40,184 nt of DNA from Beijerinckiaceae bacterium (GCA_019745195.1 JAIETL010000019.1:1-40184); one strand, 5' to 3'; numbered from the stretch's first letter, positions 1-9,688 are shown. The notes: a model not told the origin generated them from the letters alone. Program-made: numbers and translations.

Positions 1-115
1 GGCCGCCTGACCAGCCCGGCCAAAGCCGGCATCGGGGTGGCTCCGCGAAGCTACACCACCATCAGGGACACGACCGCGCCTCGCGGCGGTGACTCCCGCT
101 TCGCCACCCATCCCA

Positions 116-225
116 CCCTCATCCTGAGGAGCCGCGCAGCGGCGTCTCGAAGGATCATCCAGATGTTTCCAAAGCCTTCTGGAGCATCCTTCGAGACGCG
201 CCTGCGGCGCTCTTCAGGATGAGGG
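116..225. repeat. Long inverted repeat, family D
   Basis: The left arm (116-162) begins CCCTCATCCTGAGGAGC and the right arm (179-225) ends in nearly its reverse complement, with a short spacer. The arms differ at a few positions in the GC-rich middle part. The transcript would form a stem of roughly 45 bp. Palindromes of this kind are common between genes in Hyphomicrobiales. No second copy of this family was seen in the window. Confidence 0.85.
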
Positions 226-244
226 CTCGCGAGAAATCGCGGCC

Positions 245-259
245 TTAACGCTCGCTTAG
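245..259 (+). promoter_or_regulatory. CtrA-like binding site upstream of ccrM
   Basis: The sequence TTAA-CGCTCGC-TTAG matches the CtrA consensus TTAA-N7-TTAA at 7 of 8 defined positions. It lies 143 bases before the ccrM start. In Caulobacter, ccrM is activated late in the cell cycle by CtrA through such a box overlapping the -35 region. A possible -10 (CTATCC, 268-273) follows at a plausible distance. Family role is known; use of this site is inferred. Confidence 0.55.
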
Positions 260-386
260 GAATTTCCCTATCCGCACCAATGCGATGGGCAAAATCTGCA
301 GCCCCAGAATGGGACGCATTTTTTTCAAACCGGAAACCGGGCTTTTACCCTGACCGCGCATGATCGCTCACGTTGAAGTTGCGTAA

Positions 387-1604
<1,218 letters not shown>

Positions 1605-1607
1605 GCG

Positions 1608-1901
1608 TCACGCCGCCAGCGTCTCCTCCACCACACGCGGGTTGCGCGCCAGCATCGCGAGCAAGACGCGCGCCGGTCCGTCCGGCCTGCGCCGCTTCTG
1701 CTCCCAATTGCGCAAGGTGCCGGGCGACACGCCGATCTTGCGGGCGAAGGCGACCTGCGAAAGCTGCGTGCGCGCGCGGATCGCCGCGACATCGACCTGC
1801 TCGATGATGTGGACTTTGAGGCCCGGAACAGCCTCCCCTCGCGCATAGGCGCGAGCTTGGCGAAGGCTGAGCATCAAACCGTTGAAATCGTCGTCCTTCA
1901 T
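1608..1901 (-). CDS. Xre-type HTH antitoxin of a HigBA-like module
   Basis: A 97-aa protein with a C-terminal Cro/C1-type helix-turn-helix (about residues 38-85), including LSQVAFARKIGVSPGTLRNWE and then RRRPDGPARVLLAML, typical of HigA/NadS-like antitoxins. It should bind its partner toxin and repress the pair's promoter. The ATG overlaps the toxin stop codon by four bases (ATGA, 1898-1901), so translation is probably coupled. Its 3' end is three bases from the convergent ccrM gene. A stand-alone regulator is less likely given the adjoining RelE/HigB-like gene. Confidence 0.85.
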   Translation of the reverse strand: MKDDDFNGLMLSLRQARAYARGEAVPGLKVHIIEQVDVAAIRARTQLSQVAFARKIGVSPGTLRNWEQKRRRPDGPARVLLAMLARNPRVVEETLAA

Positions 1902-2245
1902 CTTGGTCTCCCGAAATCGTTCAAAAGGCCGCGCGCCTCGTCTGCCAGAGCTCGCCGCTGCGCAAATGTCAGATCATCAGCTTCGTTCTTGGCGAATACC
2001 CACAGCAGCACCGCCGGCCAGCCGGCAGAATGAAACCAATAAATCACGCGACCGCCGCCTCGCTTACCGCGTCCAGCCAAAGGAATGCGGATCTTCCTCA
2101 AGCCACCTGTTCCCCGAATGACCAGGCCGGCTGCTGGATCGGCGGCGACGGCATCGACAATCAGCGTTCGTTCCTCCGTACTCATCAGATGCTCGGCTCG
2201 CGCGAGATAGAGCGGAGTCTCGACGACGGAGACGAGGTCGGTCAT
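1898..2245 (-). CDS. RelE/HigB-like toxin
   Basis: A 115-aa protein from the chosen ATG. GLVIRGTGGLRKIRIP followed by GRGKRGGGRVIYWF, then the VLLWVFAKNEADDLT strand and the RALADEA helix, is the usual fold pattern of RelE/HigB-2 mRNA interferases. These cleave ribosome-bound mRNA. Gene order is toxin then antitoxin, as in higBA. The frame is open to 2269, but a start there would lie upstream of the likely -10 element (2252-2257), so the ATG at 2243-2245 is preferred. GGAG sits only two bases before it, so the message may be nearly leaderless. Target specificity cannot be read from sequence. Confidence 0.82.
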   Translation of the reverse strand: MTDLVSVVETPLYLARAEHLMSTEERTLIVDAVAADPAAGLVIRGTGGLRKIRIPLAGRGKRGGGRVIYWFHSAGWPAVLLWVFAKNEADDLTFAQRRALADEARGLLNDFGRPR

Positions 2246-2251
2246 GCTCCG

Positions 2252-2279
2252 ACCATACGCCATTGACATACTACGTCAA
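2252..2279 (-). promoter_or_regulatory. Promoter and palindromic operator of the HigBA-like module
   Basis: On the minus strand TTGACG (2274-2279) is followed after 16 bases by TATGGT (2252-2257). The -35 lies within an inverted repeat, TTGAC-N7-GTCAA (2263-2279), a good candidate for antitoxin autorepression. The -10 ends six bases before the toxin ATG. Confidence 0.6.
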
Positions 2280-2295
2280 CGGCGTAGCCCTGGGG

Positions 2296-3360
2296 TCATT
2301 CGCTCACCCTAAAAGCCTGCAGTCCCGCCTCGACCACCTTCAGCATCACGCTCGGCAGCGGCTCGTCATTGAGCCGCGCGAGTGCGGTGAATCGCATGCC
2401 GGAAGGAGCCGCCGTCCCAGCCGGCGCATGCGCGACGAACACGGTCAACTCCAGCGGGAAATGCGTGAAGACGTGGCGAACGGGCAGCGGCAGCCTGCGC
2501 CAGTCGGCCTGCAACGGCGCGTCGCGCCCAGCATCCGCCAGCGCGTAGCTTGCGCTCCATTCGCTCGTCGGAACCTCCGCCATGCCGCCGAGCAGACCCT
2601 TGTCCGGCCGCGTGCGCAGCAGCACCGCGCCGTCGTCGCGCAGCAGAAAGAAGGCCGCGCCATGGCGCGCCGCGCCGGTCTTTTTCACGCCTTTGCGCGG
2701 AAAGGTTTCCTGCGTGCCTTCCGCCCGCGCCCGGCAGGGCTCGCGCCAAGGGCACAGGCCGCAGGCCGGCGAGCGCGGCGTGCAGATCGTCGCGCCGAGA
2801 TCCATCAGCGCCTGAGCGAAATCGCCCGGCCGGGCCGGCGGCAGCATCGCCAGTACGCATTCGCGCACCAGCGGCTTGGCGGCGGGCATCAGTTCCTCGA
2901 TGGCGAAAAGGCGCGTCACCACGCGCTCGACATTGCCGTCGACGGCCGCGGCCGGCCGGTCGAAGGCGATCGCGGCCACCGCGCCGGCCGTGTAGACGCC
3001 GATGCCCGGCAGCGCGCGAAGACCGTCCTCGGTATCGGGAAAGCGGCCGCCATGCTCGGCCACCACCGTCTTGGCGCAGGCGTGGAGGTTTCTCGCGCGC
3101 GAGTAGTATCCGAGCCCGGCCCAGGCCTGCATCACCGCCTCGGAGGGCGCTTCCGCCAATGCCTGAACTGTCGGGAAGCGCGCCATGAAGCGCTCGTAAT
3201 AGGGTTTGACCGCCGCGATCGTGGTCTGCTGCAGCATGATCTCGGAGGCCCAGACGCGGTAGGGATCGGCCGCCTCACCCGGCAGCGCGCGCCAGGGCAG
3301 GACGCGGCGATGGCGGTCGTACCAGGCGAGGAGGTCGGCGGCGGCAGGCTCGGCGGTCAT
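2296..3360 (-). CDS. mutY: MutY, A/G-specific adenine glycosylase
   Basis: Removes adenine mispaired with 8-oxoguanine or guanine, starting base-excision repair. The 354-aa length is normal. The HhH-GPD domain carries the catalytic glutamate E40 in SEIMLQQT, the helix-hairpin-helix LPGIGVYTAGAVAA (117-130) and the essential aspartate D141 in AVDGNVERV. The [4Fe-4S] cluster is formed by C193, C200, C203 and C209, the canonical C-X6-C-X2-C-X5-C spacing. A C-terminal NUDIX-like 8-oxoG recognition domain starts near residue 230. It is divergent from the DciA-like gene across a 71-base gap. Confidence 0.97.
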   Translation of the reverse strand: MTAEPAAADLLAWYDRHRRVLPWRALPGEAADPYRVWASEIMLQQTTIAAVKPYYERFMARFPTVQALAEAPSEAVMQAWAGLGYYSRARNLHACAKTVVAEHGGRFPDTEDGLRALPGIGVYTAGAVAAIAFDRPAAAVDGNVERVVTRLFAIEELMPAAKPLVRECVLAMLPPARPGDFAQALMDLGATICTPRSPACGLCPWREPCRARAEGTQETFPRKGVKKTGAARHGAAFFLLRDDGAVLLRTRPDKGLLGGMAEVPTSEWSASYALADAGRDAPLQADWRRLPLPVRHVFTHFPLELTVFVAHAPAGTAAPSGMRFTALARLNDEPLPSVMLKVVEAGLQAFRVSE

Positions 3361-3431
3361 GCCAAGGGTTTAGCGCGGCGCGAGAAGCCTGCAAACGTTG
3401 CTGCGTCGCGCCGGCCGGCCTAGGGTGACCC

Positions 3432-3926
3432 ATGCCCGCCAAACCCCTCGCCGACCTGATCGACGACTGCCTCGCGCCAGCCCTCAAGGCGCAAGGGTTC
3501 GCCGGGCGCGCCATCGTCGCGCTCTGGCCCGAGATCGTCGGCGAGCGGCTCAGCGCACGCTCGCGGCCGCTAAGGATCGACTGGCCGCGGCGGCGGCCCG
3601 CGCCCGGCGAGACGCCGGAGCCGGCGACCTTGGTGGTGCGCGTCGAGGGCGCGTTCGCGCTCGACATGCAGCAGGCGGGCCCGCTGGTGCTGGAGCGGGT
3701 CAACACGCATCTGGGCTGGCGCGCGGTCGGCAAGCTCGTGCTCAAGCAGGGACCGGTGTCGCCGCCTCCGGCCAGGGCCAAGCCCGCTCCGCCCGACACC
3801 GCAACGCTCGAACGCATCGCCGGGCAGGTGTCCGGCGTCGCCGATCCCGATCTGCGGGCGGCTCTGGAGCGGCTGGGCGCGGCGATCGCGCAGAGCAAGG
3901 GCGCGCCCGCCGACACGGCTTCGTGA
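3432..3926 (+). CDS. DUF721 / DciA-family protein
   Basis: A 164-aa protein whose N-terminal ~110 residues fit DUF721: LADLIDDCLAPALKAQGF, ALWPEIVGERLSARSRP, LVVRVEGAFALDMQ, then a RINxxLGW-like segment (RVNTHLGWRAVGKL). The DUF721 family includes DciA, the replicative helicase loader/operator of bacteria lacking DnaC. The C-terminal part (about 115-164) is Pro/Ala-rich and probably flexible. The gene lies between mutY and the dsbA/smc genes, a neighbourhood I recall in other Hyphomicrobiales. The helicase role is inferred from family membership. Confidence 0.8.
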   Translation: MPAKPLADLIDDCLAPALKAQGFAGRAIVALWPEIVGERLSARSRPLRIDWPRRRPAPGETPEPATLVVRVEGAFALDMQQAGPLVLERVNTHLGWRAVGKLVLKQGPVSPPPARAKPAPPDTATLERIAGQVSGVADPDLRAALERLGAAIAQSKGAPADTAS

Positions 3927-4018
3927 GCGCGGCCACGCCGCAGCGAACCGATCTTGCCACAATCCTGTTGGCCAGTATGGTCGCCGCAACCGATTTGACC
4001 GTTTCGAGGACGAAGACG

Positions 4019-4639
4019 ATGACCAACAGGCGACAGCTCCTGACCGGCGCAGCCGGGATCGCCGCCGCCACCCTGCTCAGCCAGCCGGCCGCGCGGGCGC
4101 AGTCCGACCTGACCACCGCCGGGCCGCTCGGCGACGTCTGGCTGGGGGACGCCAACGCCAAGGTCACGATCATCGAATACGCCTCGCTGACCTGCGGGCA
4201 TTGCGCCAATTTCCACAAGGACACCTGGCCGGCGCTGAAGGCGAAGTACATCGACAGCGGCAAGGCGCGCTTCACCCTGCGCGAATTCCCGCTCGATCCG
4301 CTGGCCACCGCCGGGTTCATGCTGTCGCGCTGCAACGGCAACGACAAATACGTCGCCATGACCGACATGCTGTTCGAGCAGCAAAAGGTCTGGGCCTTCA
4401 CCGACAAGCCTGTCGATGCGCTGTCCGCGATGGTGAAACAGGCCGGTTTCACACAGGAATCGTTCGAGGCATGCTTGAAAAGGCAGGATATCTATGACGC
4501 CGTCACAGCCGTGAAGGATCGTGGCGCGAAGGCTGGCGTGAACTCGACGCCGACCTTCTTCATCAACGGGCAGAAGCATTCAGGTGCGCTCTCGATCGCC
4601 GAATTCGACAGGATTTTGGCCCCGCTTCTCGCGGGCTGA
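4019..4639 (+). CDS. DsbA-family thiol:disulfide oxidoreductase with Tat-like signal
   Basis: A 206-aa periplasmic thioredoxin-fold protein. The N-terminus TNRRQLLTGAAG, a hydrophobic stretch and PAARAQ resembles a twin-arginine signal peptide. The active site is C59-G-H-C62 in YASLTCGHCANFH, and the cis-proline loop is NSTPTFFING. It likely oxidises or isomerises cysteines in secreted proteins (DsbA/BdbD, thioredoxin_4 type). The frame is open further upstream, but the ATG at 4019 has GAGG eight bases before it and makes the signal peptide start properly. It sits in the same direction as the DUF721 gene and smc. Confidence 0.92.
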   Translation: MTNRRQLLTGAAGIAAATLLSQPAARAQSDLTTAGPLGDVWLGDANAKVTIIEYASLTCGHCANFHKDTWPALKAKYIDSGKARFTLREFPLDPLATAGFMLSRCNGNDKYVAMTDMLFEQQKVWAFTDKPVDALSAMVKQAGFTQESFEACLKRQDIYDAVTAVKDRGAKAGVNSTPTFFINGQKHSGALSIAEFDRILAPLLAG

Positions 4640-4656
4640 GGGCGGCTGCCTCCCTT

Positions 4657-4836
4657 CCTTCTCCCCTCGGGGGAGAAGGTGGCAGCGCGCAGCGCTGACG
4701 GATGAGGGCCGGCCCGGCGCAGCCGGGTCGGATGACCGCACACAAGGTGAGCGGAACGAATACGAGGGTAGCCCGCTTGCGCGGCCCTCATCCGTCTCGG
4801 CTTCGCCGAGCCACCTTCTCCCCCGAGGGGAGAAGG
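4657..4836. repeat. Long inverted repeat, family A, copy 1
   Basis: Two 54-base arms (4657-4710 and 4783-4836) are reverse complements except in a central block. There the left arm has AGCGCGCAGCGCT and the right, as reverse complement, TCGGCGAAGCCGA; each block is itself a small palindrome. Each arm also contains an inner hairpin (CCTTCTCCC...GGGAGAAGG). It fills most of the dsbA-smc gap and ends 16 bases before smc. Confidence 0.9.
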
Positions 4837-4852
4837 AGAAGGCGGCGCAGCC

Positions 4853-7800
4853 ATGCAGCTGACGCGCCTGAAGCTCTCCGGCTTCAAGACCTTCGTCGAG
4901 CCGACCGAATTCCTGATCGAGCCGGGGCTGACCGGCGTCGTCGGACCCAATGGCTGCGGCAAGTCCAATCTCGTCGAGGCGCTGCGCTGGGTGATGGGCG
5001 AAAGCTCGTTCAAGAACATGCGCGGCTCGGGCATGGACGACGTCATCTTCGCGGGCTCCAGCGAGCGGCCGGGCCGCAACATGGCCGAGGTGGCGCTGAC
5101 GCTCGACAACAGCGACAGGAAAGCGCCCGCCGCCTTCAACGAGACCGACGTGCTCGAGGTCACCCGGCGGATCGAGCGCGAGGAGGGCTCGACCTACCGA
5201 GTCAACGGCAAGGAGGTCCGCGCGCGGGACGTGCAGCTCCTCTTCGCGGATGCGGCGACCGGGGCGCGCTCGCCCGCGCTGGTGCGGCAGGGGCAGATCA
5301 GCGAGATCATCTCGGCCAAGCCGCAATCGCGCCGGCGCATCCTGGAGGATGCGGCAGGCATCGCCGGGCTGCACAGCCGCCGCCACGAAGCCGAGTTGCG
5401 GCTGCGCGGGGCCGAGGACAATCTGACCCGGCTGGAGGACGTGCTGGGCGAGATCGACCAGCAGATCGAGGCGCTGCAGCGCCAGTCGCGCCAGGCCTCG
5501 CGCTATCGCAGCCTCGCCGCCGACATCCGGCGCGCCGAAGCGACGCTGGCGCTGATCGCCCATCACGAGGCGCGCATGCAGGCCGGGCAGGCCGAACAGG
5601 CGCTTGCAGAGGCCGTCCGCGCTGTCGCCGACCAGACCGGCCTGCAGGCCGAGGCCGCGCGGCAGCAGGCGGTCGCGGCGCATGGCCTGCCGGCGCTGCG
5701 CGAGAGCGAGGCCGGGGCTGCGGCGGGGCTGGTCAGGCTCAAGCGCGGGCTCGACGAGATCGAGGCCGAGAACCGCCGGGCGAAGCTCCGCGCGGAGGAA
5801 CTCGGCCGGCGGCTGGTCGAATTGCAGGGCGACCTCGCCCGGCAGGACGCGATCGCGCGCGACGCCGGAGAGAGTCTGGCGCGGCTGGGCGCGGAGGATG
5901 ACGGCCTCGCGGCCGACGGCGCGGGCGCCGCTGCGACCGCCGAGGCCGCCGGCGCTGCGCTGAGCGAGACCGAGGCCGCGCTGGGCGAAGCCGAAACCGG
6001 GCATGCCGCGCGCCAGGCGCAGGCCGCCGAACTGACCGCACGGCGCGGCGCGCTCGAACGGGCGCTGCGCGAGGCGCAGGAGCGCGAGGCGCGGGCGACG
6101 GTCGAGCGCGAGAGGCTGCTGCGCGATCAGGCTGCGCTCGACGCCGGCAGCGCCGCGACGCCGCTGGAGGCCCTGCGCGAGGGCGTCGCGACAGCCGAGG
6201 CGGCGATGGCAAAGGCGGACGCCGCAGCCACGGCGGCGCGCGGCGCGCTCGCCACGGCTCGCGAGCGCGAGACGCAGTTGCGCAGCCCTTTGGCCGAGGC
6301 CGACCGGACGGCGCAGCGGCTGGAGACCGAAATCCGGACGCTGCAAAAGCTGCTCGCGCCCGCCGCCGGCGACCTGTTTCCGGCCGTGATCGAGGCGATC
6401 GGCGTCGCCAAAGGGTTTGAGACGGCTTTGGGCGCGGCGCTCGGCGACGATCTCGACGCCGCGACCGACACCGCCGCGCCGACGCATTGGCGCGAGACGA
6501 CGCCCGGCATCGTCGATCCGGCGCTGCCGGACGGCGTCGAGCCGCTGGGACGCCATGTCCGCGCGCCGGCTGCGCTGGCGCGGCGGCTGGCGCAGATCGG
6601 CGTGGTTTCGCGCGGCGACGGCCAGCGGCTGCGCGAGATGCTGAAGCCCGGCCAGCGGCTGGTTTCGCGCGAGGGCGACATCTGGCGCTGGGACGGATTT
6701 GCCAGCGCGGCCGAAGCGCCCTCGCCCGCCGCGCGGCGGCTGGCGGAAAAGAACCGGCTCGGCGATCTCGAACGCGAGGCGCAAGCCGCGCGCGAGGCGG
6801 CAGAGACCGCGCGCGACGGACTCGATGCGGCGGCGCTGGCCTCGCGACAGGCCGCACAATCCGAAAGCGCGGCGCTGGAGGCAGTGCGGCTGGCAAGGCG
6901 CGGGCTCGATCAGTCCCGCGAGCAGCTTGCGGCGGCCGAACGCAAGGCCGGCGAGGTCGCGGCGCGGCGCTCGGCGCTGACCGAGGCGATCGGCCGGCTC
7001 GGCCAGAGCATCGCGGAAGCGGCGGCGCAAGGCGCGGCGCAGGAGGAGGCCATCGCCGCCCTGCCGCCCTCGACCGAGCTCGACCATGCCCTGCTGCAGG
7101 CACGCGCCGTGCTCGGGGAGCGCCGCGCGGCGGCGTCGGATGCCCGCGCGCGGGTGCAGACCCTGGCGCGCGAGGCGGAACTGAGGACAAGGCGGCGCGC
7201 TGCGATCGCGACCGAGATCGCAGCCTGGAGGGACCGATCCACCGCCAGCGGCCGGAGCGCGCAGGAGATGCGCGGGCGAATCGATGCGATCTCGGTAGAG
7301 CAGGCGGCGCTGCTGGAGGCGCCCGACACCTATCTGGTCGAGCGCCGTCGGCTGCTGGCCGAAATCGAAACGGCGGAGGCGGCGCGACGCGCCGCCTCCG
7401 ATGCGCTGGCGGCGGGCGAGGTCGCGCTGGCCGAGGCCGACCGGCGCGCGCGGGCCAGGCTCGAAGGCCTCGCCGGCTCGCGCGAGGCCCGCGCCGCGGC
7501 GGAGGCCCGGCTGGAGGCGGCGCGCCAGCGCGTCACGGACGTCGAGCGCCAGATCGCCGACGGGCTGGAGACCACGCCCGCGGGCTTGAGCAAGATCGCC
7601 GGACTGCAGCCGGGCGCGGACCTGCCGCAGGCCGAGACGGTGGAGCGCCGGCTCGCCGGGCTGAAAGCGGAGCGCGAGCGCCTGGGCGCGGTGAACCTGC
7701 GCGCAGAGGACGAGCTGACGGAGATCACGGGCAAGCGCGAAAACCTGTCGGCCGAGCGCGACGACCTGGCCGAGGCGATCCGGAGGCTGCGGCAGGCGAT

Positions 7801-8308
7801 CGGCGCGCTCAATCGCGAGGGGCGCGAGCGGCTGCTGGCGGCCTTCGAGGTCGTCAACGGGCATTTCCAGCAGCTTTTCGGCGTGCTCTTCGGCGGTGGC
7901 ACGGCCGAGCTGACGCTGGTCGATTCCGACGATCCGCTGGAGGCCGGGCTCGAGATCATCGCTCGGCCGCCCGGCAAGAAGCCGCAGGTGATGACGCTGC
8001 TCTCGGGCGGCGAGCAGGCCCTGACCGCGACCGCGCTGATCTTCGCGGTGTTCCTGACCAATCCCTCGCCGATCTGCGTGCTCGACGAGGTCGATGCGCC
8101 GCTCGACGACGCCAATGTCGAACGCTATTGCGACCTGCTCGACGAGATGTCGCGAACGACGCAAACGCGCTTCATCCTGATCACCCACAATCCGATCACC
8201 ATGGCGCGGATGGACCGGCTCTTCGGCGTGACCATGGCCGAGCGCGGGGTCAGCCAGATGGTCTCGGTCGATCTCGATACGGCGGAGCGCATCCGCGAGG
8301 CCGGTTGA
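4853..8308 (+). CDS. smc: SMC, chromosome segregation ATPase
   Basis: The 1151-aa chromosome-condensing ATPase that works with ScpA/ScpB. The Walker A motif GPNGCGKS is at residues 31-38 in the N-terminal head, within the SMC start MQLTRLKLSGFKTFVEPTEF. Long Ala/Arg/Glu-rich coiled coils flank a hinge at roughly 500-620. The C-terminal head has the ABC signature LLSGGEQALTATAL and the Walker B/D-loop VLDEVDAPLDDAN near residues 1050-1090. Start ATG 4853 is the only one giving an intact head. Many overlapping open frames in this segment are shadows of its GC-rich coiled-coil codons. scpA and scpB are not in the window. Confidence 0.97.
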   Translation: MQLTRLKLSGFKTFVEPTEFLIEPGLTGVVGPNGCGKSNLVEALRWVMGESSFKNMRGSGMDDVIFAGSSERPGRNMAEVALTLDNSDRKAPAAFNETDVLEVTRRIEREEGSTYRVNGKEVRARDVQLLFADAATGARSPALVRQGQISEIISAKPQSRRRILEDAAGIAGLHSRRHEAELRLRGAEDNLTRLEDVLGEIDQQIEALQRQSRQASRYRSLAADIRRAEATLALIAHHEARMQAGQAEQALAEAVRAVADQTGLQAEAARQQAVAAHGLPALRESEAGAAAGLVRLKRGLDEIEAENRRAKLRAEELGRRLVELQGDLARQDAIARDAGESLARLGAEDDGLAADGAGAAATAEAAGAALSETEAALGEAETGHAARQAQAAELTARRGALERALREAQEREARATVERERLLRDQAALDAGSAATPLEALREGVATAEAAMAKADAAATAARGALATARERETQLRSPLAEADRTAQRLETEIRTLQKLLAPAAGDLFPAVIEAIGVAKGFETALGAALGDDLDAATDTAAPTHWRETTPGIVDPALPDGVEPLGRHVRAPAALARRLAQIGVVSRGDGQRLREMLKPGQRLVSREGDIWRWDGFASAAEAPSPAARRLAEKNRLGDLEREAQAAREAAETARDGLDAAALASRQAAQSESAALEAVRLARRGLDQSREQLAAAERKAGEVAARRSALTEAIGRLGQSIAEAAAQGAAQEEAIAALPPSTELDHALLQARAVLGERRAAASDARARVQTLAREAELRTRRRAAIATEIAAWRDRSTASGRSAQEMRGRIDAISVEQAALLEAPDTYLVERRRLLAEIETAEAARRAASDALAAGEVALAEADRRARARLEGLAGSREARAAAEARLEAARQRVTDVERQIADGLETTPAGLSKIAGLQPGADLPQAETVERRLAGLKAERERLGAVNLRAEDELTEITGKRENLSAERDDLAEAIRRLRQAIGALNREGRERLLAAFEVVNGHFQQLFGVLFGGGTAELTLVDSDDPLEAGLEIIARPPGKKPQVMTLLSGGEQALTATALIFAVFLTNPSPICVLDEVDAPLDDANVERYCDLLDEMSRTTQTRFILITHNPITMARMDRLFGVTMAERGVSQMVSVDLDTAERIREAG

Positions 8309-8370
8309 AAAAAGGCCACAATCGTCTTCGCAATGCGGCAAGAATGTCGCATCTGGCCTGAATTTACAAT

Positions 8371-8431
8371 CATATCAATATGTTAATGCCATTCCACCTG
8401 CCTTGACAGCGCTCCGGACGGGCAATAAAGG
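8371..8431 (+). promoter_or_regulatory. Putative promoter of the Fo ATP synthase operon with AT-rich palindrome
   Basis: TTGACA (8403-8408) is followed after 16-17 bases by ATAAAG/TAAAGG (8425-8431). Just upstream, in an unusually AT-rich patch, lies the palindrome CATATCAATATG (8371-8382). The gap 8309-8530 has no gene. The hexamers are convincing; the palindrome's role is unknown. Confidence 0.5.
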
Positions 8432-8530
8432 AGGCCGTGCTGACGACGGCTCGATGCGCGGGATCAGACAAGGTCATGGTTGTTCCAGGCCCGAACGTGG
8501 GCATCTCACGCTCCGGGAAGAACCTCCGCC

Positions 8531-8884
8531 ATGTCTGAACCCGATAAGAACGCCTCGGATTCGGAGCTGCGCGCGAGACTGGGCTCGCTGAAATCCGCCA
8601 TCGGGCGGGCGGAGGCGGGCGACAAGCCGGGTCCAACCCGGGCCGGACAGGATGGCGCCCTCGCGGGCGCGATGTCGTCCGGGTTTCGGGCCGCCACCGA
8701 TCTCGCAGGCGGCATCATCGCGGGCGCCCTTCTGGGGTACCTCGGAGACCGGTGGCTGGGAACGTCCCCGTTCCTGCTGATCGCCTTCCTGGCGATCGGA
8801 ACCATCGCCGGTCTGCGCTCCGTCTATCGGCTCGGCGCACGTCCGACTCACCGGTCGGGTCCTGGCGCTTCGACCGAAGAGTGA
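8531..8884 (+). CDS. atpI: AtpI, ATP synthase accessory membrane protein
   Basis: A 117-aa protein with a charged N-terminus and two predicted membrane helices, around DLAGGIIAGALLGYLGDRW and FLLIAFLAIGTIAGLRSVYRL. This fits the AtpI/ATPase_gene1 family found at the head of alphaproteobacterial Fo operons. Family members are thought to help assemble the c-ring or transport Mg2+. The ATG at 8531 (MSEPDKNASD) is preferred over an in-frame upstream start at 8480 because the conserved protein begins here. It is first in the atpI-B-E-F'-F cluster. Confidence 0.88.
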   Translation: MSEPDKNASDSELRARLGSLKSAIGRAEAGDKPGPTRAGQDGALAGAMSSGFRAATDLAGGIIAGALLGYLGDRWLGTSPFLLIAFLAIGTIAGLRSVYRLGARPTHRSGPGASTEE

Positions 8885-8926
8885 ACTGAAGCGGCGGCCC
8901 ATCCGGCCGCGCATGAGGGATTTGAC

Positions 8927-9688
8927 ATGGCGGCCGGCGGCGGAATCGATCCGATCTCGCAATTCCAGATCAAGCCGATCGTGCCCCTGCGTCCGTTCGG
9001 GCTCGACCTCTCCTTCAGCAACGCCTCGCTGTTCATGGCGCTGACCGTCGCCGCCGTCTCCCTGATCATGGTCTATGGTTCGAGCCAGCGCGCCACTGTT
9101 CCTGGCCGGCTGCAGTCGCTCGCCGAGATCATCTACGAATTCGTCGCCTCCACCGTCACGGGCGTGATGGGCAAGCAGGGGATGGTGTTCTTCCCGTTCG
9201 TATTCTCGCTCTTCATGTTCGTGCTGATGGCCAACATGCTGGGCATGATCCCGGGCGCGTTCACCGTCACCAGCCACATCATTGTGACCGCCGCCTTCGC
9301 CTTCCTCGTCATCGGCGTCGTGCTGGTCTACGGCATCATGAAGCATGGCAGCCATTTCTTCGGGCTGTTCGTGCCCTCTGGCGTGCCCGGCTGGCTCTTG
9401 CCCTTCATGGTGCTGATCGAGGCCGTGTCCTTCGTCTCGCGGCCGATTTCCCTGTCGCTTCGCCTGTTTGGCAACATGCTGGCCGGCCATATCGCGCTCA
9501 AGGTGTTCGGCGGCTTCGTCGTGGCGCTGCTGGCCGGCGGCGGCATCGGATACGTCATCGCGCCGCTGCCGCTCCTGCTGGCGATCGCGCTGACCGCGCT
9601 CGAATTCCTCGTCGCATTCCTGCAGGCCTATGTCTTCGCGATCCTGACCTGCGTCTATCTCAACGATGCGCTGCATCCCGGCCACTGA
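8927..9688 (+). CDS. atpB: ATP synthase Fo subunit a
   Basis: A 253-aa polytopic inner-membrane protein forming the proton half-channels against the c-ring. The essential arginine is R179 in [12 protein letters not shown], the family signature. N-terminal [12 protein letters not shown] is typical of alphaproteobacterial subunit a. Several hydrophobic helices follow, ending with [27 protein letters not shown] lies upstream of ATG 8927. It follows atpI after 42 bases and precedes atpE. Confidence 0.97.
   Translation: MAAGGGIDPISQFQIKPIVPLRPFGLDLSFSNASLFMALTVAAVSLIMVYGSSQRATVPGRLQSLAEIIYEFVASTVTGVMGKQGMVFFPFVFSLFMFVLMANMLGMIPGAFTVTSHIIVTAAFAFLVIGVVLVYGIMKHGSHFFGLFVPSGVPGWLLPFMVLIEAVSFVSRPISLSLRLFGNMLAGHIALKVFGGFVVALLAGGGIGYVIAPLPLLLAIALTALEFLVAFLQAYVFAILTCVYLNDALHPGH

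Noticed and set aside
37..222. 61-codon frame at the window start
   Set aside because: It runs through the inverted repeat at 116-225 and has no coding character.
2263..3423. 386-codon plus-strand frame opposite mutY
   Set aside because: Arg/Ala/Gly-rich antisense translation of mutY; no family features.
3398..4018. N-terminal extension of the DsbA frame
   Set aside because: It overlaps the DUF721 gene in another frame and would bury the signal peptide.
4657..4680. CCTTCTCCCCTCGGGGGAGAAGG as a terminator for dsbA
   Set aside because: No T tract follows, and the same hairpin recurs in the other arm and at 15198-15344 as part of a repeat family.
4640..4852. Paired hairpins considered as a CRISPR-like or ncRNA locus
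   Set aside because: There are only two arms in inverted orientation and related copies elsewhere, so it is an intergenic palindrome.
4580..8341. 1253-codon minus-strand frame opposite smc
   Set aside because: It arises from the repeated GC-rich codons of the coiled coil; composition is extreme and no domains are seen.
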